Source: Chaetorhynchus papuensis (Eukaryota > Chordata > Aves > Passeriformes > Rhipiduridae). Taken from it: 64,000 nucleotides of DNA. Positions 37,781 to 51,237 of the stretch are shown in pieces. Under the pieces are notes generated by a model, which did no database searches, was not told where the DNA came from, and saw nothing but the letters and a program-made list of their open reading frames with translations. Positions within the stretch are counted from its first letter, which is position 1; each line of letters begins with the position of its first letter. Location of the stretch: NCBI GenBank assembly GCA_013396525.1, contig VWYX01000407.1, positions 114,158 to 178,157 of the forward strand, given 5' to 3'. The position numbers and the translations under genes are program-made.

Positions 37781-40700
37781 AGTTACGCTATATTCAACTT
37801 GGCAAAGCCCCTAGAGGATAGGTTTTTTTCAGAGCATGTCACTGAAGATGTAACAGTGACTTAAGAAACTACTAAAGAATTTCTTTTTCGGTATCACTTT
37901 CTTAGCAGCAAAATTGAGGTAGAAGGAAATCAATTGACAAAATCACATAGCATAATCAAATAATTGCTTTCTGCTTCTGGAAACCACAGTGACTTTATTA
38001 ACCTCTGAGTGGTCTGCAGTTAACAGTCCTTCATGATCCATTTAAGCAATTTATGATGTACAATGTTTTCAACCTAAAGCACATAAATATAAATTAAAAG
38101 GTCAGAGCTAGTGAAGTCTAAATATTTCCAAATACAACAAAATATGTATTTAATGTGTGATTTTCATGAATATGTGGAATTAGGAGGCCAATTATATCCC
38201 TAACTTCTTTTGAATAAATTATGTCATAGTTTTAGACAATTGTGGTTTCAAGTATGTCTCAACAATGTCTTGCATTATGTTCAGGGTTGCAATGTGAGTC
38301 AAGAATTTAATCCAGTTCCCTAATTTCTGAATCCCAAGCAAGCTCTTTAAGTATTGCAAAATTAAACTTTCCTGTGTCTATGCAGACATCTGAAAATCAG
38401 AGTAAGAACAAACCAGCTTTTTCTGATATTTTTAAAGTTCACCTTCTTTATCCTAGACAATTGAGAAATGCAGTGACTCAAACCATAATAGGTACATTGT
38501 GCCATGCATATCACATTTATATTATATTTTACAAAAAGTAGGATTTTTTGGTTTTTTATTCTGTTACTCTAAAAAAAATCCTAAAATATCTTAAATATTT
38601 CTTCTTATATATTCAACAGAGAGGTGAAGTTCATACTGAAAATATGCACTCAGATTTGCATATGGATGTTTCAACTCCCTTTCCTCCTGGCACAACATGC
38701 CGTGCATGCACAATATTGAAATTTAACAGTAATATGCCAAAGCATTTCATTCCCTTCTAATTCCTTTCAGCAGTGAGATTTGTCTACTTACTACTTTGGC
38801 ATAAATCTCCAGCATTAACAATTGTTACAACAAAAGAAGGAGCAAGAAAAGAGCCAGTTTGAGCCTCTAAACATCATACATTTCCAATACACAGTGCACT
38901 TATTTCTTAGTCATTAGAACTGACATGGTGTGTGGGACCTGAAGGATGTGTTTGCAAACGACTTTCAGAGAAAGTTGAATATGTAATCAAAGTTATTTAT
39001 GAACTTGCTGCTGCAGAACTCTCTTGTAGTAGCATGAACTGCATTCTCAGTCAAAAAATGTCACTGATACTGTTCTCCACAAGAAGCCTCTCTCATGTAA
39101 ATGCCTTTGTCAGCATGGGGGATAGGAAAGAAGGAACACGACAAATGGGAGTTTTCGGTTATCGCAGCCCTCAAGAAAAACATGAAAGGCAGAAGAGGTT
39201 TTATACACACAGTCAACAAAAAGGCACTAAGACTCAGGTATTCAAATTTCGTGAAGATATTGCATATCTAACTGCAGTAAAATAATTCTAAAGAAAGAAG
39301 TAAGTGGAAAGCATAAATTTAGGGTCAGAAAAAAACCGATATAACTAACAATATGCTTTATTATTCATGTTAAAACCTACAGAAACATATAGGTATAGGT
39401 AAGAATTCATTGACAATTTACATCAAATGTGACAAAGGTTATTGCATTAGACTTATTTTCTCATCACTCATGGATTTACTTTGATTGATAAGCAGTTCAG
39501 TTTAGTGGGGTCATCCCACTTGTTCCTTTCTAAAACCACTTCCAAAATCATCACCATTTTTTACTTCAATTATTTTTCGATTTTGTTTAGTTCAGAAAAA
39601 GAGAAAATTTTCCAAAGTGGATCCTAAATAACATTTACCTGCAAGAAATTCAGAGACAACTTGCTTACTGATTTTTACTAGAAAAATTAGCACAAGCCCC
39701 GTGCTATATGCATTAAAACCATGTGTAATGACAACAGTAGCCAGTGACAGTGTGTTTGTGTTTATAGAGTAAATCCATCAGAAACCTAATTAATCTCAGA
39801 GTCAGGATTAAACCTTGCTTCCTTTCAGCTTCCACTCTTGACTTTGATCTCTGCAAGCCAAACCCATTGTATTATTATAAATGACAATTCTGATTGTTGT
39901 ATTGGAACAGCTCCAATAATTGTTCAGAGGGAAGAAATTGTGGATTCTCTCTCCCAAATTTTTTTGTGTTAGCATGGCTTGATTTGAAAAGGTTTGTGGC
40001 TTCCTGGTTCTGCCTCTCAGTTTACAAAGCCCAAAGATTAAACAGCAGTAAAGTAACCTAAGAAAGAAGGAAAGTTGATATATTTGCTTTTAGAGGGGCC
40101 CCCGGGAAGCTATTTACTCAGCTCCAGTAAAAGCAGGAAAGTACTGAGCTCCATTTTCTTTAAATATCTCAGAGATTATCCTAGCATTTAGAAAGAACTG
40201 GAAGTATAGTACTGTGTAAAGTATATAAAAAAAGTTTTTTTGTTTTATTATGACAACTGGGAGTTAATTTTGACTTTTTGAGTTGGAATATAGTGCATAG
40301 GCAGACAATGTTATATGAAATTGTCAGCTAAAACAAACTGAAGTCATTAAAGAGAGTAGGCAATGTGGGAAACAACTCTGTATCAGTAGGGACAGGCAAG
40401 TGCAATGTAGTTAGCTCTTTTCTATTTATGACTTTGCAGGGACAATATACAGGCTTAGAAAAACCTTTTTTTTTCCATTCTGTGCTCATGTGTAAAATTC
40501 AAATTGTGATTCCTAAAGTTAGCATAACATCCTTATGCGCAGTGAAGGAAAACCAATAAGTGGAAATTCTTGGTTTATGTTTAGGTATTTCTTCAGATTA
40601 AACTGACCTTCTCACAATGTGGATGTCACAGCTACATTCTTTTTCTAATAATCTCTTGCCAGGAGGTATTCCTATCTACCCTTGCTCTCTTTGATATCCT

Positions 40701-41130
40701 ATTGAAATAAAAAAAAAAAATTCCAATATTTTTCTTCACAGTGTTTCTTCCTTTTCCCCCTCCTCTCTTTGCTATTATTGTATTGATTTACTGGGAACTT
40801 AATGGAAATTCTGCATCTATCTTCTCTTTACTTAACACACTATTAGCTCCTTCATCAACTTTTTCATTTTCTTATAGTCCTCAAGTAGTATATCTTAGGC
40901 AACTCACATTTTTACTTTCATTGAATACCTGCTTGAACTCAATCATGACATTTACAACAAAGATTTTCCAGAATCTGTTTGTCCAGAAGTGCATTTTCAT
41001 CATGTGATCTTTATATTCTTTGCACAAATCCAATAAAATAACTAATACAACCCACCTGCCCGCATCAATAACACTTTCTAAAAGGCCCATTTCTGCATGA
41101 CAGTGTGCAGAATGCTCCACAGTGAGTTTC

Positions 41131-42233
41131 TGTTATTATCTGATTATTAAGTTTATTGAGAGATGCCTCTGCCCGAATTAAGGTGCAAACGAGACCATAG
41201 GTTGAAGTCAATAATATGGATTTTATTTAAAAGCAAATGTGAGGTAGAGAGATAGAAAGAAAAAGAGAGAGGGGGAAGACAAAGAGAATGACAGGAAGAG
41301 ATTAAGAAGTAAGATAACCACCCCCGCACTGTGGGTCCAGTGGCATCCCATTGATCCTCTTCTTCTGATCTTCTCAGTGGGGAAGGGAGGGGTGGGGGGG
41401 GGGCGGGTTTCCTGCAAAACAGATGGATGAATATACAATGGATTAATATATGTTCAGGTATACATGGGAATGCCCAAGCACCTGCCCTATGAGTGGAGTT
41501 CTACACTGTCTTTTGCAATGCACTCTGGATCTGTTGCAACACTTTGGATCATGTGCAGTCCTCTGGTGGGAAGCCTCAGGAACGAGTCTGTGGGGTGCTT
41601 CGGGAGTCTTTGATAGTTTATGACAACTTCTAAGACATGACAGCTGCCTCTTGCGTGAATGTCCCTTGTGAATGTGACCTTCATGGAAGGGGTGGAACAG
41701 GGGAGGGACTTTTAAAACTGAGGCAGTTTTTGTAAGGAAGGACTCTCCAGAGGGTCTTCTTCTTATTTGGCTTGTAGCCACTGGTGATGGGGGTTCACCT
41801 CTCTGTACCACAGGTTTCACCATCACACACCCAAAACCTCCGCTTGTCCCTCTTGGTTGTGGGGGGAGAGTGTGTAAACCCAGTCTCACCAAATGATTCT
41901 GTGGGCTATGGCCTCCCCCTCAAACCCAGCCAGAGCTGGTTTTCAGTACAACTGCTGGATTTGGCTTTCCTTGTGAATACATTCCTCTCCCCCAGCCCTG
42001 TTTACTTCTTCCTAGACCTGAGATAATTGGACAGTAGTGCCATCTTTATCTTATATCAAACTGCCATCAGGTGGCTTAACTTTCTGTCCAAATTCCCATC
42101 AGGAGGCATATTTGGGAGGCTGGGCTTTGATGATCCCAGATGAGCAGTTGCTTCTTTGCATAGTTTGCTACAATGGGCAAAGTCCTTTGGTGATTTTAAC
42201 CATGTTTGAGCCTTTAAACATTTCAGTCTCTCA
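41131..42233 (-). mobile_element. Probable solo LTR of an endogenous retrovirus, third family, about 1.1 kb
   Basis: Read on the minus strand, it starts TGAGAGACTG (right end, 42233) and ends GATAATAACA (left end, 41131). Near that end are two AATAAA signals (complements at about 41148-41157 and 41222-41229), fitting an R/U5 region. The 7-mer gagtttc lies directly outside both ends (41124-41130 and 42234-42240), consistent with a target-site duplication, although 7 bp is longer than the usual 4-6. The interior is GC-richer than its surroundings and carries a purine-rich stretch and a G run. A minus-strand frame of 149 codons (41443-41892) is not a known viral protein. No internal viral genes adjoin it, so a solo LTR is the likely state. 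Confidence 0.65.
41378..41407 (+). repeat. G-rich tract, potential G-quadruplex
   Basis: Four or more G runs occur within 30 bp, including ten consecutive G at 41394-41403, followed by c and ggg. On the LTR's own (minus) sense it is a C-rich tract. It meets the usual G3+ pattern for a quadruplex; formation is an inference. Confidence 0.8.
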
Positions 42234-42240
42234 GAGTTTC

Positions 42241-45200
42241 CTCACCTGCTAAAGAGTACTCCTATGCTAAAAATACCTTCAGGAATCCTGAAGTAGGGAT
42301 CAGGACTGTGGAAGGTGCAGGCTTTACCCTGCTATCCCAGGGTTATGGATGGGAGACCATGCCTGCAGGACAGGAGATGGATCTTCTATCACTTCACAGC
42401 AGTTGCCCTGGCTGGTGTCCCTGATGGACCTTATGACCCAATCGATGGTTTCCAATCCCCTTGATTTATTTGGAGACTTTATAGCCTTTCTTGCTATAAA
42501 GAGCAATCTTGCAAGAGCAATCTCCACATCAGATTTTTTGTTACCATGATTACTCTATCTTGGCTTATGCTATTCATCAGGAATTAATACAATCTGTGAA
42601 TCAAGAGGTCATAAGAAATTATTTTATTACAAGATACAGACTATTCCATCCAAAGTCAGCTCTGCATACATACTGACTATTATCTCATACATATCAAGAA
42701 AGAGTGTTAAGATTTTGTGTGTCTTATGAGCTTTGATTCTTTTAAGTGTTACCACACCAGAGGGGGAAAAAAAGGCAATTTTAAAAATTGCCCTCTGATA
42801 AAAACTCTTGTAAGATAGGCCAATGAAAGCAGGACTTTTCAGTGGCTTCTCTACAAGATAAGAGATTCACGTCTGGAAAGATATATGCGTTCAGCACATT
42901 TGTTGCACAGATACGCTGCACAATATTCAGATTCATAGCTGTGAGGGGAAGGAATATTACTCCACAAATGCTTGTAATGAACTCACATTGGATGACAGGT
43001 TATTTGGCCACATAGTACAAAACAATTACAGCAAATCTCAGTAAATTTCGCCTGCAACAAAACAAGCTCTAATAGCAGATTCAAAATCCTGTGGAAATAC
43101 ATTAATATTACCTTTAATATCATCACGAACTGAATATCAGCTGAGACAAATGGATAAAAGAATTTTGCATAATAAGAATTTTTAAAGGTTTTTATGCCTC
43201 ATTATTTTTACCGTAATTAAAGACTTTCTACTAATTATATTGCAATGCAGGTATGAAAAGTGTGTTTCTGTAAAAAGTTGAATTCAGATATACCCTTTCT
43301 GAAACATGTCTGCTTTTGAATTTGTCCCAGATAAAATAGTAATGGTTCTAAATTGCAAATATATTGATTCAGCTTTTGTACTGTGGACCTCACAGAATAC
43401 CACATAATTTTGCCCCATTTTCTTTCTTCTCAAAGCTGCTGCATCTTTAGCGAAATGCAGCAGCCCACAGTATCACAGGGAATGTGATGTGATCCCAGAG
43501 AACTTTAACAGAAAGGCAGTATGAATCATAGCCCCTGGGAAACATTATGGCAGCTTTCAAAATGAGAAATGTATGTCTCTATAGACAGAAGTTGAATTTT
43601 GCGTGGAAATTTGTAACATTTTTACTGCTTATGTTATGGTTCACTATTTGCCATTTGCTTTTTGAGCTCCCCAGTATTCTTTCTGCTTTTTACCAGTGTC
43701 TAAAAATTTTAGGCACAAGAATATGAGCTGTAATAAACCCAAATATTTAATTTTAGAAATGAAAAACACATTAATAGAAGCATCTTCATTTGTAAAACAA
43801 AGCAATCAATAAATGTGCTGATGGTGGGGTAGGATAATTCCTGATAGTACTAACAGAACAATTAGTAACATGTAGATTGGGGAAACATTTTTTTCCACAT
43901 CATTTCCATCCCTGATATTCTCGTTCATCACAGAGCATCCCTTCCCTCACAGCAAGCTGCTCCTCATGGTGCTTGACCACGAGCAACAAGGGCTGATCTG
44001 AGGAGAGGTTTCAACTGAGTTACAGGGACCTGAGTAACTTCAAATCACTTCTAGGTAAGGATTATATAACACTGAATGTAGTATTTTTCCATGCCTCAGG
44101 AATAAAACCCTCACAGAGAGGGACAAGCAGGTCCATCCCCACCTCACACCCCATGGCACCTACCAGGCACCAGCTGCTGTTTGCCCCCACATGCACAAGG
44201 AACCTTCCCTGAGCTGCTCCTCAAGGGCCCCCTGGTCCTTGTACAGAGAGACAACCAGAGCACACTCGCTCAGCAACAGAAAAGGGTCATTTGCAGTCTG
44301 TAATTAGCATTAAGCTGTTCCAGTTAAAGGACATGGAGCAAGCAAGGCACAGCACCGGACAGCACCAGAGGCTTGGGCATCGGCCTGGCAGCTCTTGGCC
44401 AGGTGGCAAGGGCTGAAATGTCACCTGCCACAGCCCAATTCCTCCTCTGCCATCCACGCCTGCCCACATCCTGTTGTTTCCCTCTCAACTGCCCAAGCAG
44501 CTGCCAACCAGCTCCTCAGGCATTTTCCCTGCCCCTGTGAGGTGGCTGTCCTGGTGGCCTGGCTCAGCTCTTGCAGGACTGAGGTCTTCCCATCTCTGCC
44601 ATGCCCATGCAGGGATGCCATGGTCCCAGTGAACTGCTGGCACCTGAGGGCACACACGGTGTGACACGGGCAGGGCCACACCTGCCAAAAGCCATAACAA
44701 TCCAACCACATCTTCTTCCACCCCTAATTACTTGATCCTTAGAAGTTGACAGCAACATGTTTTTCCCTTCCTTCCTGAACACTGGCACACTTCTTTTATA
44801 TGCAGAGGGAGTCAAAGGGTTTTCTTTCCCCCACTTGCATGGCATAGACTAATCCATTAAATTTCAGGCTACTAGGTTTTCAAGTAGTACCATATTAAAG
44901 AACTAGAGCTGTGTAGTGCCTATAATAAATTCATTGCAGTCTTCTGCTGAGAACACACAGGAAAAATAGAATTTCTGTATTACAGCCATAGAGAATGCAT
45001 ATTAATTTACATTTAAAAGCAAACAGTTAAGATCCCTTTCAACTGATCTGAGGCAAATTCTGACTGGCTTTGTTCATAGCACTCATCAGAAAACATTTGA
45101 ATAGATACTCAGTTTCAAAGCCAGACGATGAAAGACGAACATTCACAGTCGAGTCTCCATGAAAAATCCAAGAGAGGCCCATTCTCGTCCTCCAAAAGAA

Positions 45201-48200
45201 GCATTCCACTGAATGTAATTGTCTAGACACAGGCTTCACCTACAGTTCTATTAATGAACATATTCATTAACACCATGGTATCTCATAAAAGGAGAGTTCT
45301 CAGCAGCCTGAGACTGCAATAAAAGCAATGCGTGAGAACGCACGCACACAAACAGCGCATGTGTCTGAGTGACACTGCCAGTGTGCTTTTACTTTGCACA
45401 TAACCACAGTCAAAGGAGGAGTTTGCAATTTTCCATGATTTTGTTTGCCAGGAAGCTCTCTTTCAGCCCTGAGACTCTGGTTTTAGCTTTAGCAACGTGA
45501 CAGTATTTGAAAATGTCAGCAACGTACAAATAAATATGTTTATAAATTCACCATGATCACCCTTTGTTCTTGGCTTTTCACGCAGTGGTGATTTTGAGCA
45601 GATTAGTAGTATGCACAGACTAGAGGAAGAGCCTGTATGTTTTACAACACTTAATACTTTTTGCTGATTTTATGCTCGGTAATGTTATGAAGTTTCAAGA
45701 TATCGATCACTGAAGACAGCGCACTGCACTTTGATTAAAAATGTCTAAAGGGAAATTCACTATTTACTACCAACAAGACCAGAATATAAATGAGTAACAT
45801 TTTTATTTCTGATGTTTAGTAAATCTAATTTCTTAGTTTATTTTCCTAGATAACTTTAATTCAATCCCTTGCAAATATTTTCTATGAAAAATACAGCATT
45901 TTCTTTTTAAAGTGGCAAGCTTTTAGATAGTTTATTTAGGATTGGTGCTAGATTTAAAGTTTTTGGTTTAAAATTCTACAGTTAAGAAAATAAACTTTTG
46001 TCTTCCCCTCTTTCCCAGTCAGGCTTGAGATATTTTTCCTGCATCATCTTGTCTGAAATCAAAGAATGATGAACAATCATTAAAAAAAATCATGCTAAGA
46101 GACACACTCAGCATTGAAATTGAGGCTTGGCAGTGTCACAAGCATTTTGAAATCAAAGAAATTAAGCATTTTCTTGATGCAGAGAAATGACATCTTTGAA
46201 ATAAAGTCATTCATATTTTTAGCTCTGGTCATTTTTTCACTGTTATAGCCAGGGAAATAAACCTTTCTTGTGATGTATTTCAGAAAATAGAAGGAATTAG
46301 TTGTATTAAGATCAAGTATAAGGAAATTTACTGAAAAAATACCTGATGCTCCATTTTAAAAATGCATAGCAGTGTGACCAAAACTGAAGAGGAATTTTGC
46401 AGTTTTCGCAAATTATGCCTCTTGTAGACAGCAGTCCTGTTCAAGTCAAACTGTGTACCAATGGAGAAGTGATTCAAGGTCCATATAATCAGTTCCTACA
46501 CACCTCTTTCCAGTCACCTTCGAACCCACTTGCTAATATCAGATAAATTTAAAAGTATGGCAGAAAACTAAGAGACTATTATTTACCATGGGGATTTTCA
46601 GCTGGATGGAGGACATGCAAATTAGGAGAAACTCAGCCTTTATACAATAATTTTGACAGCTGTAAACCAGTTGATTAGGAAGTGTACAGACACCAGTCAG
46701 TAAGTCACCTTGTAAGCAGGGATGCCAAGGCCTGTTTTCTCTCTTGTTCAACAGAAGAGCAGGAGCTAAGGTTGTTCTTTGGGGAAGTTTTGAGCCAGGG
46801 AGACAGAATGCCAAGCTCCATTTGGTTTGCCTCTCACAAAACAACCTAACTGTACGCCTCATCATACAGAAAGATGAACAACACAGCAGCCACTTTCAGT
46901 ACATTGTTATCACTTTATGTCTATAGCTCTATCTCATTCACATCAACAACGTTGTATCACACAGCTTAAAGTCTCTGAGTCAGTCAGAACTATCTCCTCT
47001 TCCCTCCCTTACTCACTTTATTAAAAGACACTTTAACTGAATGAGAGTCTTAAAAACTTGATATAACTTGATTACTCCCTACAATCCTCAGAGGCAGTTT
47101 TCCAGAGCTACCCTGTCTTTGAAATAAGCATGTTTATATGGTACTTCAAGTCATGAGAAAATCAGTTTTCTGTCTACAGAGTTGCATAAAACAATGTTGA
47201 ATTCTCTTGCCATTCTATTTTGCAGAATATGGATTGAAAAGTAGGTAACAGCTTTTTAGGGGAGGACATTACTTCAGGATTTATGGAGAGAATAGAAGTG
47301 TGCAGGAAGGAAGCAGCAGGATGGGAGATTCAACATAGTTCTGTAAGCACAAAATAATTTAGTGTTGTATTCTTCAGAGTCCGGAGGAACTTCAGTGACT
47401 GAACAATTTAAATAGAAAGAAGGGCCTCTGGACAGCTGTCAAAAGAAGTTCACACAACAATATAGGATCACAGCCTATATGGTTTGTTAAATCAGCACCT
47501 GATCAATCTGTAACACATACTTGTATGTCCAACCAGCTCTTACTGGCCTGCATTTCCCAGATGAATTTATGCACTTCTTGGCTGAGATATACGTTCTGTA
47601 GCCTGAGACAGCAGCAATCTCTGATCTTCACTCTCTGAAGGTTTCTTCTTTATAAGTTAGTTCTTTGTTTATTGTCTTAAAAACATTAGATAACCATTCT
47701 GCTGACAGGACTGCACAGATATTAGCTCTGTCAGCAAAGAAAAACAATGTGTTTGGAATACTGACACCCTTTTTATTGTCTTCAGTGCAAAGCATACCTC
47801 TGAAAATGTACATATTGAATAAGTACCTGAAAAATAATAATGAAGCTTCTTTCTTTCTAAACTGAACTCTCAACATTCTTTTGAGAGAGATGTCAAAAAC
47901 TCACTGCACAGAACAACAAAGGATCTGACAAAGAAACTTCTGTCTGGATAATCTGAAAGTACAATACATTAGTAGCCTTTCCAGTTCAAGCCTATGATTT
48001 CCAGATGCATGAATTTAAGGTTTACTAGCTACAGAAATTTAACTACAGATATTGACAGTTATGTAAGTCATAAATATTAAATAGCTTGCTGCTTGAAAAG
48101 GGGTATCCACTAAACATAAGCAGAAGCCTCATCTACAACTTTCCCTCAGAATATTGGATGATATATTGTTTAAGGTCTTAGATCATACAGAGCACAATGT

Positions 48201-48647
48201 ACAGTTTTTTCATAATCAGAATCTAACCTTAGGGCAAAGAAATGCCATTACAGCTGCAATTCCTAAATGATAACTAAACAAGATATAGTAATATGTTTGC
48301 ATTTCACATATGTCTATTGTAATTTACTTATGATATACTATAATCTATACAAACACGTTCTCATAGATTTGATTTTAAAGAGAGTACTGATTTAACAGCA
48401 TCTTTAGAGGAATAGTTAAACCCTTTTTTCCTCTCCTCTCTGACCACACTGGGTAAAACACCTCAGGGTAAAATATATGGAATTAATGAGGAATACATTA
48501 TTATTGTTATTTCTTCCAGTTAATCATTTCTTTATCCTGAACATTCCTATGGCTGTCTTCAGCCACGTATCAAATTGAAGACAAGCATAGTCACTTAAGC
48601 TCACGAGGGAAAAAGGATTGAGACAGTTGTAAACTGCGAGTGTCCTT
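42241..48647. other. Stretch without a recognised gene, with a GC-rich island
   Basis: Apart from the GC-rich island at 44095-44715, this is AT-rich unique-looking sequence. The segment at 42290-42550 next to the third LTR is GC-richer, with frames of about 66 codons on both strands. I looked there for retroviral internal protein and recognised none. Confidence 0.6.
44095..44715. other. Unexplained GC-rich island, about 620 bp
   Basis: Composition changes sharply from the AT-rich surroundings to clearly GC-rich, with many CTG/CAG and CC/GG words but few CpG. Open frames on both strands (44395-44664 plus; 44421-44711, 44485-44721 and 44564-44845 minus) overlap and match nothing I know, so they look like low stop-codon density. 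It may be an unrecognised LTR or other repeat: the right part ends 'ccataacaatcc', like an LTR terminus, but I cannot pair it with a left end. Confidence 0.5.
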
Positions 48648-48803
48648 GTTCTGTCTGGGATAGAATTAGTTTTCTTCCTCATGGCTTGTGCAGTGCTGTG
48701 CTTTTCATTTAGTATGAGAATAAGATTGGTAACACCCCGATGTTTTAGCCATTGGTGACATTGTATAGCCACTGATAACGCATCACTCACAGCCCCGCCT
48801 CAC
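48648..48803 (+). mobile_element. 5' part of an LTR, same family as 23610-24191
   Basis: The segment starts 'tgttctgtctgggatagaat' and continues with 'tagttttcttcctcatggc', 'ttggtaacaccccgatgttt' and a final 'agccccgcctcac'. These align in order with the first 100-150 bp of the LTR at 23610 (for example 'tagaattaattgtcttcaca' and 'gggttgataatacagaaacg'). It breaks off before the TATA region, so promoter and polyadenylation parts are missing. It is more diverged than the 23610 copy. Confidence 0.7.
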
Positions 48804-50981
48804 TTTAAAACTTCAGCACTAAAAATCACCCAACCAAACAATAACCCACTACCCAGCCTCTATGCACTGCAAAAGCACAGGGTTCAAGAACTGACATCCT
48901 CCCTTCTTTAAAGAGCTGATAAAACACAGCTCAGACCATATGATTCTCCTCTGTGTGAGATATTATCATGTTCAGCCTTTGCAAATCTGAGTGGGTCTGA
49001 GTCTGTGGTATTTCCCTTGCTGAGTGGGAGGTCTGGGGAGTTTTCATTAACTCCTTCACCTTTTTTTTCATATTCACCTAGAAGCAGTGTAGAAACGCAG
49101 CACACTTATGTCTAACAAGTTAATACCATACAGCAGGACCTACATACATCAATTCCCCAACATACTAAGATAACCGCCCTTATGTAAGTTCAAATATTCT
49201 GTAACACTAAATTACTTATAGAAAGAAAGTATCATTCTGTTAGAAAGATTATTATAACTAGCTTATAGTATAATTGTGCTTTTTCTTTTTTCTACTTTAG
49301 TGCTTACTTTACAGCTAGCATGTAAAAGACACTTTTCTAGGATATTACAATGGATGAGAAGCTTTTCAATAAACTGGCAAATGCCCCTTTTTTGAATGTG
49401 TATGTTTATTTTGTTATACTTTGCCTATGTACTATCAAGTAAATAAAACAAACATTAGAAAGAGCAATACAGATTTTGTTAAAGAAGCAGCCTGTAGAGA
49501 TTTATAGCTTGAGTTGAAAACACCAAACCTTACACTTGACTAAAAAATAAACCTTAAAAAAAAGCAAGCATGTTTTTCTGTTAAATTGATGAAAGTAATC
49601 TCATACTTCTCTTGTGTAGTTTTTTTTATGTGATAAAAAAAATACTTGAAATAGCTCTTGGACAATCAAAAGAATTCTAAAACCTCAGAAATTCAAAATC
49701 TTCCTAAAAGAAACAAGCAATATTAGAGACTTTTCAAAGGCTTAGCTTAAAACATTGAGGAAAACTTTCATTTCTATTCAGCTTTAAGAATTTTTAAAAT
49801 TTATTTTAAACATCAGTTCAATGCAAATGGTCTTAGAAATCAATCAGCAAAATTAATATTTATTTTTATTTCCTTTTGATGTAAGTGTACACATGTCTGA
49901 GAGATTTGGAAGCAAAATGTCATGAGCTGCGTTTGGACACATTTTTATTCAAATTGCAGATCTCTATTGTTTCCTTCCCCACACCTGTAACCTCACCTGT
50001 CCCTGCTTGCACAGAAGAAATGCATTTCCTTCAGCTATCTAAGATAAATATTTGAATGGTGGTGTTTTCAGAAGAGTGAACACAAGGATGTTATAGGAAT
50101 GACTGTGGAGAATGATAGGGCACAAGACAGAGTACAGAGCTGCATGTAAAATATGGTGAAAAATAATGGAAAAATAATACAGGAAATATCATGATTTTCC
50201 TAAATATCCAGGTAATCTGACAATATTGTTGCTATTAAAAGAAATTTTTCTTGAAATAGGTAAAAGTCTCCAGTTTGAATAAGCCTTAGCATGCCATCTG
50301 GCAAATTGATATTTTAACATCTTTCTCATCTTTCTCACATATTTTTTGCAATTGACAAAATAGGACTTAGCGAATTACAAGAGAGCCAGAAAACATAAAT
50401 TATGCCCTAATCATGCCTTTGCATTCTACTTGCTATCACTGTCTGTGCCCTACATTTTCCTGCTCTCTTGCTGATGGTGTGTGTAGCCCTATTCCAAACC
50501 ACAAATAGTTTTAAAGATCAAATTTCAGCACACTACTAAATTCCCTATATAATCCCACATGGTGGAAAGCAAAGAGTTGCACGTGAGAACCACACAGATA
50601 GGTACAAAATCAGACTTTAAGGTGGTGCTTTGGTTTTTTGCATATTGTCACTTTGGTAATACTCTTTTTTTCCTTTCTCAAACAGATGGCAAAAGTTGAA
50701 GACAATGTTCATGACATTAAACTCACATGAGTAAGATCTGATACAGCTGCACTAAATTACCTAATTCCTTTGTTCTGATCACATTTTTTGTGCTTCTGGT
50801 GACTATTTCCAGGCACACAGATTCACTGGAAAAATAGTTTTGCATTTTAAGACTATACTGTATTAGTAGGTTACAACTGCCAACTAAACCTTCACAGGTT
50901 ATATTTCATAGTAACAGGGCAACCCAAGAGTGCTCTACAGTGTTTATGGGTTCTCTCCTACTGTGTTGGTCTGCTCTCAGC

Positions 50982-51027
50982 CTGCTGAGCATCTTTGTAG
51001 TCTGCTGAGCATCTTTGTAGTCTGCTG
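50982..51027. repeat. Perfect tandem duplication, 20 bp x 2.3
   Basis: The unit ctgctgagcatctttgtagt is at 50982-51001 and again at 51002-51021, followed by ctgctg. The copies are identical, which suggests a recent duplication. Confidence 0.95.
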
Positions 51028-51237
51028 GAACAATAAAAAAGGAAAAGATGGCGCCCTTCTGCACAATAATATATTTGAAAGCGTAATTTCACAATTTTTG
51101 TTCCTGTTTAAAATACAGATAAAATGCTGACAGATTTGTCTCTGTATAGTGTAAATCCTTTTAAAAAATTATGCCAAAATAGACAACACCCTGCCTTATG
51201 CTTAATATATCAGTCAGGTTTCAAGCAGAACAGATTT

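Larger units (their letters stand above)
31874..41123. other. Long AT-rich stretch without a recognised gene
   Basis: About 9 kb with no recognised coding sequence or known transposon. It holds microsatellites (32608-32648, 35792-35813), a 27-bp duplication (34881-34925) and the A/C tract with an N (37621-37780). The longest frame, 38932-39285 (117 codons), starts without ATG and matches nothing I know. A GC-richer part near 36650-36950 might be old repeat DNA but I cannot name it. Confidence 0.6.

Noticed and set aside
37564..37864. Lys/Asn/Pro-rich frames
   Set aside because: They are products of the A/C-rich low-complexity tract with an N and have no coding basis.
38932..39285. 117-codon plus-strand frame considered as an exon or small gene
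   Set aside because: It starts with GTG, has no recognisable domain and no clear splice sites or promoter; chance length is plausible over 64 kb and six frames.
41443..41892. 149-codon minus-strand frame considered as a viral or host protein
   Set aside because: It lies wholly inside the LTR candidate and matches no known gag, pol, env or host protein.
42290..42550. Possible retroviral internal sequence next to the third LTR
   Set aside because: Frames on both strands show no recognisable retroviral motif, and the 7-bp flanking match places this segment outside the element.
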